Shown here: one piece after another, positions 23,127 through 31,866 of the stretch
Position numbering within the stretch: position 1 is the stretch's first letter
Layout of the letters: every line of letters starts with the position of its first letter
Assembly (NCBI RefSeq): GCF_051487185.1
Contig: NZ_JAHVDK010000003.1
Span: 283,484 to 347,483, forward strand
Direction of reading: 5' to 3'
Length of the DNA: 64,000 bases
DNA from: Inquilinus limosus_F
GTDB taxonomy: Bacteria; Pseudomonadota; Alphaproteobacteria; DSM-16000; Inquilinaceae
Notes under the pieces: generated by a model
Seen by the model: the letters and a program-made list of their open reading frames with translations, nothing else
Database searches by the model: none
Told to the model about the DNA's origin: nothing
Position numbers and translations under genes: made by a program

Positions 23127-23705
23127 ATGAGCCCGCCCGACGAGCACGGCCCGTCCGGCGCCGCGCCGGATGCCGGCTGGTCGGCGCTGATGGTCGCGGC
23201 CCAGGCGGGCGACCGGGCGGCCTATCATCGGCTGCTGACCGAGATCACCCCCTATCTCCGGGCGCTGGCCCGCCGGTCGCTGCACCGACCGGCCGATGCC
23301 GAGGACGCGGTGCAGGACGTGCTGCTGACCCTGCACAGCATCCGCCACACCTATGATCCGGCCCGGCCGTTCCAGCCCTGGCTGGTGGCGATCGCCCGGC
23401 GGCGGATCGTCGACCGGGTGCGCATCCAGATCCGGACGACCGGCCGCGAGACGGCGATCGACCCGTTCGTGGAAACCTTTGCCGCCCCCGAAACGAATGA
23501 GACGGGGATGGAGGCCGATTCGATCGCGCTGCGGCGCGCGATCGCGGAGCTGCCGCCGGGCCAGCGCCAGGCGGTGGAGCTGCTGAAGCTGAAGGACATG
23601 TCGCTGAAGGAGGCAGCGGCCGCCAGCGGCGCGTCGGTGCCGGCGCTGAAGGTCGCGATGCATCGCGCGCTGAAGGCGCTGAAGGGGGCGTTGGGACCGA
23701 AATGA
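23127..23705 (+). CDS. ECF RNA polymerase sigma factor
   Basis: A 192-residue sigma-70 family protein. Region 2 is at about 20-90 (LRALARRSLHRPADAEDAVQDVLLTLH) and region 4 at about 130-185 (LPPGQRQAVELLKLKDMSLKEAAAASG). The ATG at 23127 gives the usual length; the frame is open 20 codons upstream. It overlaps by ATGA the downstream NrsF/DUF1109-type membrane protein, its probable anti-sigma factor. Confidence 0.9.
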   Translation: MSPPDEHGPSGAAPDAGWSALMVAAQAGDRAAYHRLLTEITPYLRALARRSLHRPADAEDAVQDVLLTLHSIRHTYDPARPFQPWLVAIARRRIVDRVRIQIRTTGRETAIDPFVETFAAPETNETGMEADSIALRRAIAELPPGQRQAVELLKLKDMSLKEAAAASGASVPALKVAMHRALKALKGALGPK

Positions 23706-24394
23706 CGGAGACGGGCCGGACTCGCACCGAAGATCTGATCGCGCAGCTCGCCGCCGACGCCCGGCCGGTCCGGCCCCTGCGGCCGCCGATGCTGCGCGCG
23801 CTGCTGTGGCTGCTCGTCGCTGCCCTCGTGATCGCCGCCGTGGTCGCGATGAAGGGCGTCCGGCACGAGCGGATGGAGGAGTTGGCGGAGACCTCGTATC
23901 AGCTCGAATGGGCCGGCGCGATGCTGACCGGCATTCTCGCCGCCATCGCCGCCTTCCATGTCAGCCTGCCCGACCGCTCCCGGCGCTGGGCCCTGCTGCC
24001 GCTGCCGGGACTGGCGCTCTGGCTGGCCTCGATGGGCTATGGCTGCCTGACCGACTGGGTCCGCCTCGGCCCCGACGGCTTCGTGCTCGGCACCAGCTAC
24101 CGCTGCTTCATGAACATCCTGATGATGGGCCTGCCGCTCTGGGCGCTCCTGGTGCTGATGCTGCGCCACGCCGCGCCGGTGCGGTCGACCGCCACCATCG
24201 TCACCGGCATGCTGGCCGCCTCGGCCCTCGTGTCCTGCGGCGTGTCGCTGTTCCATCCGCTCGACACCACCCTCATGATCCTGATCTGGCACGGCGGCTC
24301 GATCGCGCTGCTGGTCGGGCTGGCCAAGCTGTTCAGCCGTCGGCTGTTCGATCTGATCGCGCCGCGTTCCTCGGGTCAGGCAACGGCCGGCTGA
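23702..24394 (+). CDS. NrsF/DUF1109-type membrane anti-sigma factor
   Basis: A 230-residue inner-membrane protein. A short cytoplasmic N-terminus (RTEDLIAQLAADARPVRPL) is followed by six predicted helices. This is the DUF1109 layout, of which NrsF in Caulobacter holds an ECF sigma factor at the membrane until heavy metal or oxidative stress. Its start overlaps the sigma gene stop, as expected for a stoichiometric inhibitor. The membrane part has cysteines (YGCLTDW, YRCFM, VSCGVS) that could sense oxidation. Confidence 0.85.
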   Translation: MTETGRTRTEDLIAQLAADARPVRPLRPPMLRALLWLLVAALVIAAVVAMKGVRHERMEELAETSYQLEWAGAMLTGILAAIAAFHVSLPDRSRRWALLPLPGLALWLASMGYGCLTDWVRLGPDGFVLGTSYRCFMNILMMGLPLWALLVLMLRHAAPVRSTATIVTGMLAASALVSCGVSLFHPLDTTLMILIWHGGSIALLVGLAKLFSRRLFDLIAPRSSGQATAG

Positions 24395-24400
24395 GCGGTC

Positions 24401-25081
24401 CTACAGCCGGGCCGCCCCCAGGATCCGGCCGTCGGCGGCCTGCAGCAGCACCGCCGCCCGCTCGCCGGCCGGCCGCGCCGCGTCGATCGTGCCGCCGGGC
24501 GTCCAGCCCTCCAGCTGGGTCAGGCTGCGCACGACGTTGCGGTTGACCAGCATCCGGCCGGCATTCTCGCCCCGCCGCACCGGCGTCTCGTGCCGGTCGT
24601 CGAAACCGACCAGCCACAGCGCTGCGCCCGGCGGGGCGGCGGCGTCCACCGTCACCTGCAGCGCCGCCTCCGTCGCGGTCAGCGCGACCGGAACCGACGG
24701 ATCGGACCGCGCCGCGGCGATCGCCGCCTCCATCGCCTCTCGGTCGGAGCCGACGATGTCGCGACCGCCATCGACCACCGCCTGCGGCGTGTAGACCTGG
24801 CCCGACCCCCACAGCGCCGCGTAGGCGCTCTGCCGCGCCGTGGCCCAGGGGCCTGAGAACGGGTCCACCCAACCCAGCCGGTTCCAGTAGTCGACATGGA
24901 AGGCCAACGCCAGCACCTCCGGCCGGTCCGCCAGCGTCGCCAGCAGGGCGTCGGCCGGCGGACAGGAGGAGCAGCCCTGGGAGGTGAACAGCTCCACAAC
25001 CACCGGCCGTTCGGCCGCCGCGGCGAGGGACAGGGGGAGGGCGGAGACGGCGAGCAGGCCGGCGAGGAGCGATCGGATCAT
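24401..25081 (-). CDS. DUF1223 exported thioredoxin-like protein
   Basis: A 226-residue protein with a signal peptide of about 22 residues (ALPLSLAAAAE) and the thioredoxin-like motif FTSQGCSSCPPAD (Cys37, Cys40). Further DUF1223 marks are HVDYWNRLGWVDPFS, YTPQAVVDGG and WTPGG. It is probably a periplasmic redox protein with unknown target. It is divergent from the tandem paralogues at 25228, and the Fur-like box at 25182 lies between them. Confidence 0.87.
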   Translation of the reverse strand: MIRSLLAGLLAVSALPLSLAAAAERPVVVELFTSQGCSSCPPADALLATLADRPEVLALAFHVDYWNRLGWVDPFSGPWATARQSAYAALWGSGQVYTPQAVVDGGRDIVGSDREAMEAAIAAARSDPSVPVALTATEAALQVTVDAAAPPGAALWLVGFDDRHETPVRRGENAGRMLVNRNVVRSLTQLEGWTPGGTIDAARPAGERAAVLLQAADGRILGAARL

Positions 25082-25181
25082 GGCGAGTCCCTGCAGCGGA
25101 AGCCTGCCCCCGGTTCGGTCCGCCCGGGCGCGGGGTTACCGGAGGACATCGCCGGAAACACATCGGGTCTTGATTCGCGAT

Positions 25182-25196
25182 TGATAATCGTTCTCA
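25182..25196. promoter_or_regulatory. Fur-box-like 7-1-7 iron box
   Basis: TGATAATCGTTCTCA matches the left half of the Fur 7-1-7 consensus (TGATAAT-N-ATTATCA) completely and the right half at five of seven positions. It lies 32 bases before the ATG at 25228 and about 100 bases from the DUF1223 start, so it could control either or both. Confidence 0.5.
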
Positions 25197-25227
25197 AATA
25201 GGGTTGCCGTTCACACGGGAGCCGAGA

Positions 25228-25725
25228 ATGGACGAGGACCAGATCACCGAGCCGAGCGACCGTCGCGCCCTGCCTTTCGCCGAGCAGCTCGTGCTGTGGG
25301 CGCTGCGGCTCAGCGTCGTCGGGCTGAAGACCGGGGCGCCGACCGACCATCCGGTGCTGCTGGCCTTCCGCAAGGTCGGCGCCGAGGCGGCGGCGGAGCG
25401 GATCGGCCCCCTGACCCGCATCATCGGCTTCGGGGCCGAGCGGCGGGTGCAGATCGGCGTGCCCTGCGCCTTCACCGTCACCGAGGACGAGCGCCGGATC
25501 CTGGATCTGGTCGCGATCGGCCAGTCGGGCGTGGCGGGCGCGCTGATGCTGCGCGGCATGCTGTCGCCGGCCGCCTGCCGCGCCGCCGGCGGCCTGTGCG
25601 CCGAGCTGGGCGGGATGCTGGCCGAGGCGGGGGTGATGCTGCAGCATCCGGCACCGGCGCCACGGCCGCTGCGGATGCCGGCCAACCAAGCGTCCTTCGG
25701 CCTGGTGCGGGCGGCGCTGCCATGA
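25228..25725 (+). CDS. Unknown 165-residue protein, first of a tandem paralogue pair
   Basis: A soluble helical protein. Its core AEQLVLWALR, LLAFRKVG, IGFGAERRVQIG, TVTEDERRILDLVAIGQSG and LSPAACRAAGG aligns along its length with the next gene. The ATG at 25228 follows GGGAGCC; eight upstream codons are open but lack a ribosome site. Its stop overlaps the second gene (ATGA). The iron box at 25182 suggests iron-dependent expression. I do not recognise a named family or function. Confidence 0.75.
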   Translation: MDEDQITEPSDRRALPFAEQLVLWALRLSVVGLKTGAPTDHPVLLAFRKVGAEAAAERIGPLTRIIGFGAERRVQIGVPCAFTVTEDERRILDLVAIGQSGVAGALMLRGMLSPAACRAAGGLCAELGGMLAEAGVMLQHPAPAPRPLRMPANQASFGLVRAALP

Positions 25726-26219
25726 GCGACGAGACGCATGACTGCGACGACGCCGGCGCGCCGGCGCTGACGCGGGCCGAGACGCTGGTGCTGTGGGCGA
25801 TCCGCGCCTGGGTCGCCGGGCATCGCCACGGCATCCCGGTGCTGGCCAATCTCCGCACCGCCTTCCGCAACGAGGGCGCGCCGGCGGCGGCCGAGGCGGT
25901 GGACGATCTGATGGGCTTCATCGGCGACGGCGCCGGCCGCACCATCCGGGTGAACTGCCCGCGCTGTCGGCTGGTGACCGAGGACGAGCGGCTGCTGCTC
26001 GACATCGTGGCGCTGCACCAGCAGGGCGAGACGCTGTGGGCGCCGTTCCTGGCCCGCGCCATCCTGACGCCGGCCGCCGCGCGGCTGTGCGGCGCGGCCT
26101 TCGCCGCCCTGGCGGAGGCGCTGCGGGACGGCGGCATCGTGCTGCCCCCGGTCGCCGGCCAGGTGCCGCCGCCGGAGGCCGCTGTCCACGTGGTTCCCGC
26201 CGGGGCGACGATCCACTGA
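25722..26219 (+). CDS. Unknown 165-residue protein, second of a tandem paralogue pair, with CPRC motif
   Basis: Paralogue of the preceding gene: AETLVLWAIR, LRTAFRNEG, MGFIGDGAGRTIRVN, LVTEDERLLLDIVALHQQGE and LTPAAARLCGA line up with it. It differs by a CPRC motif just before LVTEDER, where the first copy has a single cysteine (PCAFTVTEDER). The pair of cysteines could bind a metal. It is translated by coupling (ATGA) with copy one. Function unknown. Confidence 0.75.
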   Translation: MSDETHDCDDAGAPALTRAETLVLWAIRAWVAGHRHGIPVLANLRTAFRNEGAPAAAEAVDDLMGFIGDGAGRTIRVNCPRCRLVTEDERLLLDIVALHQQGETLWAPFLARAILTPAAARLCGAAFAALAEALRDGGIVLPPVAGQVPPPEAAVHVVPAGATIH

Positions 26220-26300
26220 CGAGACTCGGGCCGGGCATCAAGGGTTGCTCCCGGTCCGGTTTGCCGCCATGAATCGGTCAGTGATCAGAAGAAGCGAACA

Positions 26301-26666
26301 GTGGACCCGATGCCCGGCGGACGTGTGTTGCTGGTGGAGGATGACGTGCTGGTGCGTCTCCTCGCCGTGGAGGCCTTGACCGATGGCGGCTTCGACGTCG
26401 CCGAGGCGGCGGACGGGCTTGAGGCGCTGCGCCTGCTCGACGGCGGCGAGTTCGACCTGATGATCACCGATGTCGGCCTGCCGGGCATGACCGGGGCCGA
26501 GCTGGCCGCCCAGGTGCGGCGCGAGCGGCCGTCGCTCAAGGTGCTGTTCACCACCGGCTACGGCGCCGAAGACGGGGTGCCGCAGGATCTGCCCACCCTG
26601 CGCAAGCCCTATGCGGCCGACGCCTTGGCCGCGACCGTGCGGTTGCTGCTGGCGCCGGATGCGTGA
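26301..26666 (+). CDS. Single-domain response regulator
   Basis: A 121-residue CheY-like receiver without an output domain. It has VEDD (12-15), phospho-accepting Asp57 in LMITDVGLPGMTG, and LRKPY. Such proteins accept phosphate from hybrid or orphan kinases. No kinase is adjacent. The start is the GTG at 26301 or the ATG at 26310; neither has a strong ribosome site. Confidence 0.85.
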   Translation: MDPMPGGRVLLVEDDVLVRLLAVEALTDGGFDVAEAADGLEALRLLDGGEFDLMITDVGLPGMTGAELAAQVRRERPSLKVLFTTGYGAEDGVPQDLPTLRKPYAADALAATVRLLLAPDA

Positions 26667-26776
26667 ACCGCCGTCGAAGCAACAGCAAGAAACGGGCAGG
26701 CGACCGGCGATCCGGATCCTAGGCTGACGATCGAGGCCGCGCTCCGCGGCCGCTCGCACCAGCCACAGAGGAACGG

Positions 26777-27214
26777 ATGACCCTTCCATCCGACGACCGG
26801 CATTCCGCCATGCGGCTCCTGGGCCGCATGTTCGAAGTGGAATTGGCGTTCCTGAGCGCGAAGTCGGAGGATCCCGATGTGCTCGCCACCGCGTTCCACC
26901 CGGATGTGGTGGTGCACGAACCAGCGTCGCTGCCTTATGCCGGAGACTGGCGAGGGCTCGCGGGGATCGGCGCCCTGTTCCGCAGGATGCGGGAGGTGTG
27001 GAGCGATATCGGCGTGGATCGGCTGGAGGCCGTCCGCACCGGCGACACTGTCTTCATGACCTGCACGCTGCACCTGACAGCGCGGCGCAGCGGCGGCGGC
27101 ATCACCCAGCCCTTCGCCGAGGTCCTGCGGTTCCGGGATGATCTGCTGATCGAGGGGACGCCCTTCTATTACGACACCGGGGCGCTGACGGCGTTGCTCG
27201 CCCGCGACGCCTGA
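26777..27214 (+). CDS. NTF2-like / SnoaL-like protein
   Basis: A 145-residue protein with the NTF2 alpha+beta fold pattern: an N-terminal helix, then FHPDVVVHEPASLPYAGDWRGLAGIGALF, HLTARRSGG and EVLRFRDDLLIEGTPFYYDTGAL. It is likely a small hydrolase, isomerase or binding protein with unknown substrate. A GAGGAACGG ribosome site precedes the ATG. It ends 9 bases before the convergent RNA methyltransferase. Confidence 0.75.
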   Translation: MTLPSDDRHSAMRLLGRMFEVELAFLSAKSEDPDVLATAFHPDVVVHEPASLPYAGDWRGLAGIGALFRRMREVWSDIGVDRLEAVRTGDTVFMTCTLHLTARRSGGGITQPFAEVLRFRDDLLIEGTPFYYDTGALTALLARDA

Positions 27215-27223
27215 GATCCGGCC

Positions 27224-27751
27224 TCAGTCTTCCCCCACCTTCGGGCCACCATGGACATGCGGCGGCAGCGCCTCGGTCGGGCCGCCGGGCATGAGCGGCC
27301 GGGGCGCGAAGCGGCCGAACGAGATCAGCCGGTCGTACATCACCAGCGCGCCGGCCAACGACAGGTTCAGCGAGAAGCGGGTCGGGATCTGCACGATGTG
27401 GTCGCAGCGCGCGATCATCTCGCGCGACAGGCCGCCGCGCTCCGACCCCAGCACATAGACCGCACGACGCGGGTGACGGAAGCTGGGCAGCGCGACCGAA
27501 TCGGCCATCAGCTCGATCCCGACCAGCGAGCAGCCCTGCGGCAGGGTCATCGATGCCACGTCAGGATAGGTGTAGAGCGGCACGGTGCCGGAGGCGTCCG
27601 AGGTGTCGCTCCAGCCGAAGTCCACGGTCTCGGCCACCGGTGCCACGGTGAAGCAGAATGCCGCGCCGAAGGCATGGGCGGTGCGCAGCAGGGCGCCGAC
27701 ATTCATCGGTTTGCTGATGCCCTCGCAGCCGATCGCGAAATAGCCTTTCAT
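27224..27751 (-). CDS. SPOUT-family (TrmH/SpoU-like) RNA methyltransferase
   Basis: A 175-residue protein with the three SpoU motifs: NVGALLRTAHAFG (17-29), VLGSERGGLSREM and IPTRFSLNLSLAGALVMYD. These form the trefoil-knot SAM site. Family members 2'-O-methylate tRNA or rRNA riboses. The length matches the minimal catalytic domain; the proline/glycine-rich tail is not conserved. The RNA target is unknown. Confidence 0.87.
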   Translation of the reverse strand: MKGYFAIGCEGISKPMNVGALLRTAHAFGAAFCFTVAPVAETVDFGWSDTSDASGTVPLYTYPDVASMTLPQGCSLVGIELMADSVALPSFRHPRRAVYVLGSERGGLSREMIARCDHIVQIPTRFSLNLSLAGALVMYDRLISFGRFAPRPLMPGGPTEALPPHVHGGPKVGED

Positions 27752-27842
27752 CCGGTTCCCGTCTCCGTCATCCGGGTCCGACCTTGCCCCGCGCGGGAGG
27801 TGAGGGCAAGGTGCGCCCGGCCTCGACCACGCCGAGACGACG

Positions 27843-28904
27843 ATGACCCACGCGCACGATCACAGCCCCGCCGCCGGAACCGCCGACCTCGCCGAGGACG
27901 GCGCGCCGATCCTGGTCGAGGTCACCCGCGGTTCGGTGGTGGAGAGCCGCCATCGCGGCAGCGCCCTGATCGTCGACCGCGCGGGCGGGGTGCACGGCCA
28001 TTGGGGCGATATCGGCCGGCCGGTCTATGCCCGCTCGGCGATCAAGGCGCTGCAGGCGATCCCGCTGGTCGAGACCGGCGCCGCCGACGCCTTCGGCCTG
28101 GGCGACGAGGAGCTGGCCCTGGCCTGCGCCTCGCACAGCGGCGAGCCCGGGCATGTCGAGCGGGTGGCGGCCTGGCTGGCGAAGCTCGGCCTGTCCGAGG
28201 CCGATCTCGAATGCGGCAGCCACCTGCCGTTCCACGAGGGCTCGGCCCATGCCCTCGTCTGCAAGCACGAGCATCCCTCGGCCCTGCACAACAACTGCTC
28301 CGGCAAGCACACCGGCTTCCTCACCACCGCGGTCCATCTCGGCGAAAAGACCAAGGGCTATGTCCGCTACGAGCATCCGGTGCAGCAGCGCATCCTCGGC
28401 GTGCTCGAGCAGATGACCGGCTGCGGTCTCGGCAATGCGCCCTGGGCGGCGGACGGCTGCTCGATCCCGACCATCGCCATTCCGCTGGAAGGGCTGGCTT
28501 TCGCCATGGCCCGGATCGCCGATCCCGACGACCTGCCGGAAAAGCGGCGCGATGCGGTGCTGCGGATTCGCAAGGCCTGGGCGGCGCAGCCTTTCCTGGT
28601 CGCCGGCACCGGCCGCTTCGACACCGAGATCATGCAGGCCTGCCGCGGCCGGGTGATGACCAAGATGGGGGCGGAGGGCGTGTTCTGCGCCGCGCTGCCG
28701 GAGTACGGCCTCGGAGTCGCCCTCAAGATCGAGGACGGGGCAGAGCGGGCGGCGAATGTCGCCATGGCCGCGATCCTGAAGCGGGTCGGCGCGCTGGATG
28801 ATGCCGATCCGGCGATCGCCGGCCGCTGGCTGGCGCCGGAGATCAAGACCCGGCACGGCGTGACCGTCGGGGCTGTGCGGGGGACGGCTGGTCTGGCCGG
28901 CTAG
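27843..28904 (+). CDS. L-asparaginase, Rhizobium etli type
   Basis: A 353-residue enzyme of the asparaginase family (class 3, R. etli ReAIV/ReAV-like), unrelated to the bacterial threonine asparaginases. Family marks are YARSAIKALQAIPLVETGAAD (Ser-x-x-Lys catalytic pair), ASHSGEPGH, NNCSGKHTGFL with the zinc-binding cysteine and lysine, DGCSIPT, and MTKMGAEGVFCAALP. It hydrolyses asparagine to aspartate and ammonia in the cytoplasm. The first ~25 residues (HAHDHSP...) are variable. Its stop abuts the convergent LysE gene. Confidence 0.88.
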   Translation: MTHAHDHSPAAGTADLAEDGAPILVEVTRGSVVESRHRGSALIVDRAGGVHGHWGDIGRPVYARSAIKALQAIPLVETGAADAFGLGDEELALACASHSGEPGHVERVAAWLAKLGLSEADLECGSHLPFHEGSAHALVCKHEHPSALHNNCSGKHTGFLTTAVHLGEKTKGYVRYEHPVQQRILGVLEQMTGCGLGNAPWAADGCSIPTIAIPLEGLAFAMARIADPDDLPEKRRDAVLRIRKAWAAQPFLVAGTGRFDTEIMQACRGRVMTKMGAEGVFCAALPEYGLGVALKIEDGAERAANVAMAAILKRVGALDDADPAIAGRWLAPEIKTRHGVTVGAVRGTAGLAG

Positions 28905-29527
28905 TTCGCCCGGTTCCAGGCGGCGGTGGCGAAGCCGGCGGCGACCAGCACGCCGGCGCCGGCCCGGTTGACGAGGCGCAGCACCGAGGGCCGGCCGATG
29001 GTGTCGCGCAGCCTGGCGCCGATCCAGGCATAGGCGGCGGCGTTCAGCGCCGCGAGGGTGACGAAGGTCCCCTCCAGCACCGCCATCTGCGGCAGCAGCG
29101 GCATCTCCGGATGCACGAACTGCGGCAGGAAGGCGACGAAGAAGACGATGCTCTTCGGATTCAGCGCCGTCACCGCGAAGGCGTGCAGCAGCATGGCGCG
29201 GGGCGACCGGCCGGTCTCGGCCGCCGTAACCCCTTCGGTCTTCGGCGCGGCGCGCCACAGCTTGACGCCGAGATAGACCAGATAGGCGGCGCCGATCCAT
29301 TTCAGCACGGTGAAGGCGGTGGCTGAGGCCGCGAGCAGGGCACCCAACCCCAGCATCGACAGGGTCATCGCCGTGAAATCGCCGAGCGCGACGCCCGCCA
29401 CGATCCACCAGGCATGGGCCCGGCCGCGGCCGAGCGCATAGGACAGCACCAGGGTGACCGTAGGCCCGGGGATGATCAGGACGATGCCGGCGGCGAGCAG
29501 GAAGGCGAACCACAGGTCGAGCGACAT
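28901..29527 (-). CDS. LysE/RhtB family amino acid exporter
   Basis: A 208-residue membrane protein with about six helices and family motifs IIPGPTVTLVLSYALGRG, LGVKLWR and ALNPKSIVFFVAFLPQFV. It exports amino acids or derivatives. It starts at the ATG at 29527 (MSLDLWFAFLL); the frame is open far upstream only as a shadow of neighbouring genes. It overlaps the asparaginase stop by 3 bases on the opposite strand. Confidence 0.88.
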   Translation of the reverse strand: MSLDLWFAFLLAAGIVLIIPGPTVTLVLSYALGRGRAHAWWIVAGVALGDFTAMTLSMLGLGALLAASATAFTVLKWIGAAYLVYLGVKLWRAAPKTEGVTAAETGRSPRAMLLHAFAVTALNPKSIVFFVAFLPQFVHPEMPLLPQMAVLEGTFVTLAALNAAAYAWIGARLRDTIGRPSVLRLVNRAGAGVLVAAGFATAAWNRAN

Positions 29528-29598
29528 GGCGGCGGCTCCTTGGGGGACGCCGCCAGCAATCCACGGCTTTGCGGATTTGTCCAGCGGCGCGAGGTGGC

Positions 29599-30357
29599 CT
29601 ATGACGCGCCGAAGTTGAGCTGCGTGCCGACCGGGCGGAAGCCCAGCTTGGCGTAGAGCGGCTCCGCCCCCGCCGCGGCGGACAGCCAGGCCAGCTCGCC
29701 GCCGGCGAAATAGGTGGCGAGCAGGCGGTGGCACACCGCCTCGGCCAGACCGCGGCGGCGGAAGGCCGGCCGGGTGCCGACCGCCGCCAGCTCGGCCGTG
29801 TCGCCGCCGATCAGCAGCAGCCCGCTGGCGGCCGGAACGTCGTCGATCCGGGCGAGCGCGGCCTGCCGGCTGCCGCTGGCCAGTCCCAGCCGCAGCCGGG
29901 CGCGGAAATCCGCCTCGCCGGCGCCGTCCAGTGGCTGGTTGAAGGCCTCGCGCTGGACCAGCATCAGGCCGTCGATCGCCGCCTCGTCCTCCGCGGTCAG
30001 CAGCCGGGCCGGGCCGTCCGGGGCGGGCCGCCAGGCGTTGCGGTGCAGGGCCATCAACGGCGCCTCCATCTCGCGTTGATAGCCCATGGCGTGGAGAGTC
30101 GGGGACAGGGCGGGATGCAGCTCGCGAAAGAACTCGATGCGGAAGCGGCGGCCTGCGGTGTCGAAGGCGCGCTGCAGCTCGGCCACCGCCGGGCGCCAGT
30201 CCTGGGCCGGGGCGACCGGCACGGCGAAGCTCTGGATCGGGTCGTCGCTGCCGTCGGAGACGAACAGCGCGAAGGGCCCGATATCGATGCGCTGTCGGCC
30301 CTCGGTGGCGGCCGCGAGGGTGTTGGGAACCAGGCTCTCTAGGAGTGTTCGGTTCAC
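29599..30357 (-). CDS. GNAT family N-acetyltransferase
   Basis: A 252-residue protein. A C-terminal GNAT domain (about 130-250) contains the acetyl-CoA loop VGTRPAFRRRGLAEAVCHRLL and the terminal LYAKLGFRPVGTQLNF. The N-terminal half is a degenerate GNAT-like region (LHPALSPTLHAMGYQ). The start is a GTG overlapping the aminotransferase stop (GTGA), so the two are coupled. The substrate is unknown. Confidence 0.83.
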   Translation of the reverse strand: MNRTLLESLVPNTLAAATEGRQRIDIGPFALFVSDGSDDPIQSFAVPVAPAQDWRPAVAELQRAFDTAGRRFRIEFFRELHPALSPTLHAMGYQREMEAPLMALHRNAWRPAPDGPARLLTAEDEAAIDGLMLVQREAFNQPLDGAGEADFRARLRLGLASGSRQAALARIDDVPAASGLLLIGGDTAELAAVGTRPAFRRRGLAEAVCHRLLATYFAGGELAWLSAAAGAEPLYAKLGFRPVGTQLNFGAS

Positions 30358-31532
30358 GACAGGGCGGGCAGCAGCCGGTCCATCGCGGTCTGCAGGCGGT
30401 CGACCGAGCCGGCGAAGCACAGCCGCAGATGGCCCTCGCCGCCGGGCCCGAAGGCCGAGCCGGGGGCGAGGCCGACATTGGCCTCGTGCAGCAGGCGCAG
30501 GGCCAGGGCCCGGCTGTCCGGCTCGCCCTCGACCCGGAAGAACAGGTAGAAGGCGCCGTCCGGCCGGGTCAGCCGCACCCGCGGCGACTCCGACAGCCGG
30601 CCGATCACCAGGTCACGCGCGGTGCGGCAGCGCTCCACCTGACTGTGGATGAAGGGTTCGCCTTGCTCGATCGCGGCGACCGCGCCGTATTGCAGGAAGG
30701 TCGGCACGCCCGAGGTGTTGAACTGCTGCAGGTTCTCGTAGACCTGCCCTAGCTCCTCCGACGCCACCACCCAGCCGATGCGCCAGCCGGTCATCGCCCA
30801 GTTCTTGGAGAAGGTGTTGACCACCACCAGCCGGTCCTCCGGCGCGGCGATCGACAGGAAGGACGACGCCACCGGCCGGTCATAGACGAAGCGGGCATAG
30901 ACCTCGTCGGCGACGATCCAGATGCCGCGGGCGCGGCAGAAGTCGAGGATGGCCTTCTGCTCCTCCGCGGTCAGCGTCCAGCCGGTCGGGTTGCCCGGGC
31001 TGTTCAGGAACAGGGCGCGGGTGCGCGGCCCGCAGGCGGCGAACAGCCGGTCCAGGTCCAGCCGCCAGCGGCCGTTCTCGACCCCGATCGGCACCGGCAC
31101 GGTACGGCCGCCGGCGATCTCGACGGCGCTGAAGATGTTCGGCCAGACCGGGGCGGGCATGACCACCTCGTCGCCCGGCGCGACCAGCGCCTGCATGGTC
31201 ATCATGATCGCCTGCATGCCGCCGACCGTGACGTAGATCCGGCCCGGCGACACGGCGGTTCCGGCGATCCGGCCGACATAGCCGGCCAGGGCCTCGCGCA
31301 GCGGCGGGATGCCGCGCTGCCAGGTGTAGAAGGTCTGGCCCTCGGCCAGCGCGCGGTTCGCCGCCTCGGCGATGAAGGCCGGGGTCGGCTGGTCGCCCTC
31401 GCCGACCCAGAGCGGGATCAGGTCCGGCTTGCCGCGGCCGGCATTGACCACCTCGACGATGCCGCTCTCCGGCAGCCGCGCGATATCGGGTCGGATGCCG
31501 CCCAGCAGGCCCGTCGCAATCTGTCCGTCCAC
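30354..31532 (-). CDS. Class I/II pyridoxal-phosphate aminotransferase
   Basis: A 392-residue fold-type I aminotransferase of the AspC-like branch. The PLP lysine lies in NTFSKNWAMTGWRIGW. Other marks are NSPGNPTGWTLT, DEVYARFVYD and the C-terminal arginine in LRLCFAGS. The start is the GTG at 31532 with GGGAGAGGA just upstream; the longer open frame is not homologous. Co-expression with a GNAT enzyme suggests modification of an amino compound, but the substrate is not clear. Confidence 0.87.
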   Translation of the reverse strand: MDGQIATGLLGGIRPDIARLPESGIVEVVNAGRGKPDLIPLWVGEGDQPTPAFIAEAANRALAEGQTFYTWQRGIPPLREALAGYVGRIAGTAVSPGRIYVTVGGMQAIMMTMQALVAPGDEVVMPAPVWPNIFSAVEIAGGRTVPVPIGVENGRWRLDLDRLFAACGPRTRALFLNSPGNPTGWTLTAEEQKAILDFCRARGIWIVADEVYARFVYDRPVASSFLSIAAPEDRLVVVNTFSKNWAMTGWRIGWVVASEELGQVYENLQQFNTSGVPTFLQYGAVAAIEQGEPFIHSQVERCRTARDLVIGRLSESPRVRLTRPDGAFYLFFRVEGEPDSRALALRLLHEANVGLAPGSAFGPGGEGHLRLCFAGSVDRLQTAMDRLLPALS

Positions 31533-31866
31533 TCTGTCCTCTCCCTTGCCCGGGGCGGAGGTTAGCAAGACGGGGCGGCAGGCGTCATCCGCGGCCGGCG
31601 CATGGGCGGCGCGCGGCGCAAGCGGGCGAGACGAGGGTGAGCGTTTCTCGGAACCGATCGGGATACTCGTTGTTAGGGAGACGGGCGCCGTCGGCTCCTT
31701 CTGCGATCGGCATCGATCGTTCGATAGCGGCGGGCCTTGCCGCCATGGCGGAGCCCCTCCCCGCCAGAGGCGCATGGTGCAGGTTCCCGCAACCGGATCC
31801 CCCTCCTGGTTGCGGGTGGCGGCGGGGCTCCCGGCCCCGCCGCCAGCCTGCCATCTCATCCCGATC
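31533..31866. other. Intergenic region with a strong GC hairpin
   Basis: This 334-base gap has no convincing gene. A perfect 11-base stem (GGCGGCGGGGC / GCCCCGCCGCC, arms 31818-31828 and 31834-31844, loop 31829-31833) lies just past the usg stop on the minus strand. It lacks a following U-run, so it may slow or protect the usg transcript rather than terminate it in the classical way. Confidence 0.45.

Noticed and set aside
30354..31859. Longer N-terminus for the class I aminotransferase
   Set aside because: Residues before the GTG at 31532 are arginine/proline rich without homology, and the GTG has a strong ribosome site.
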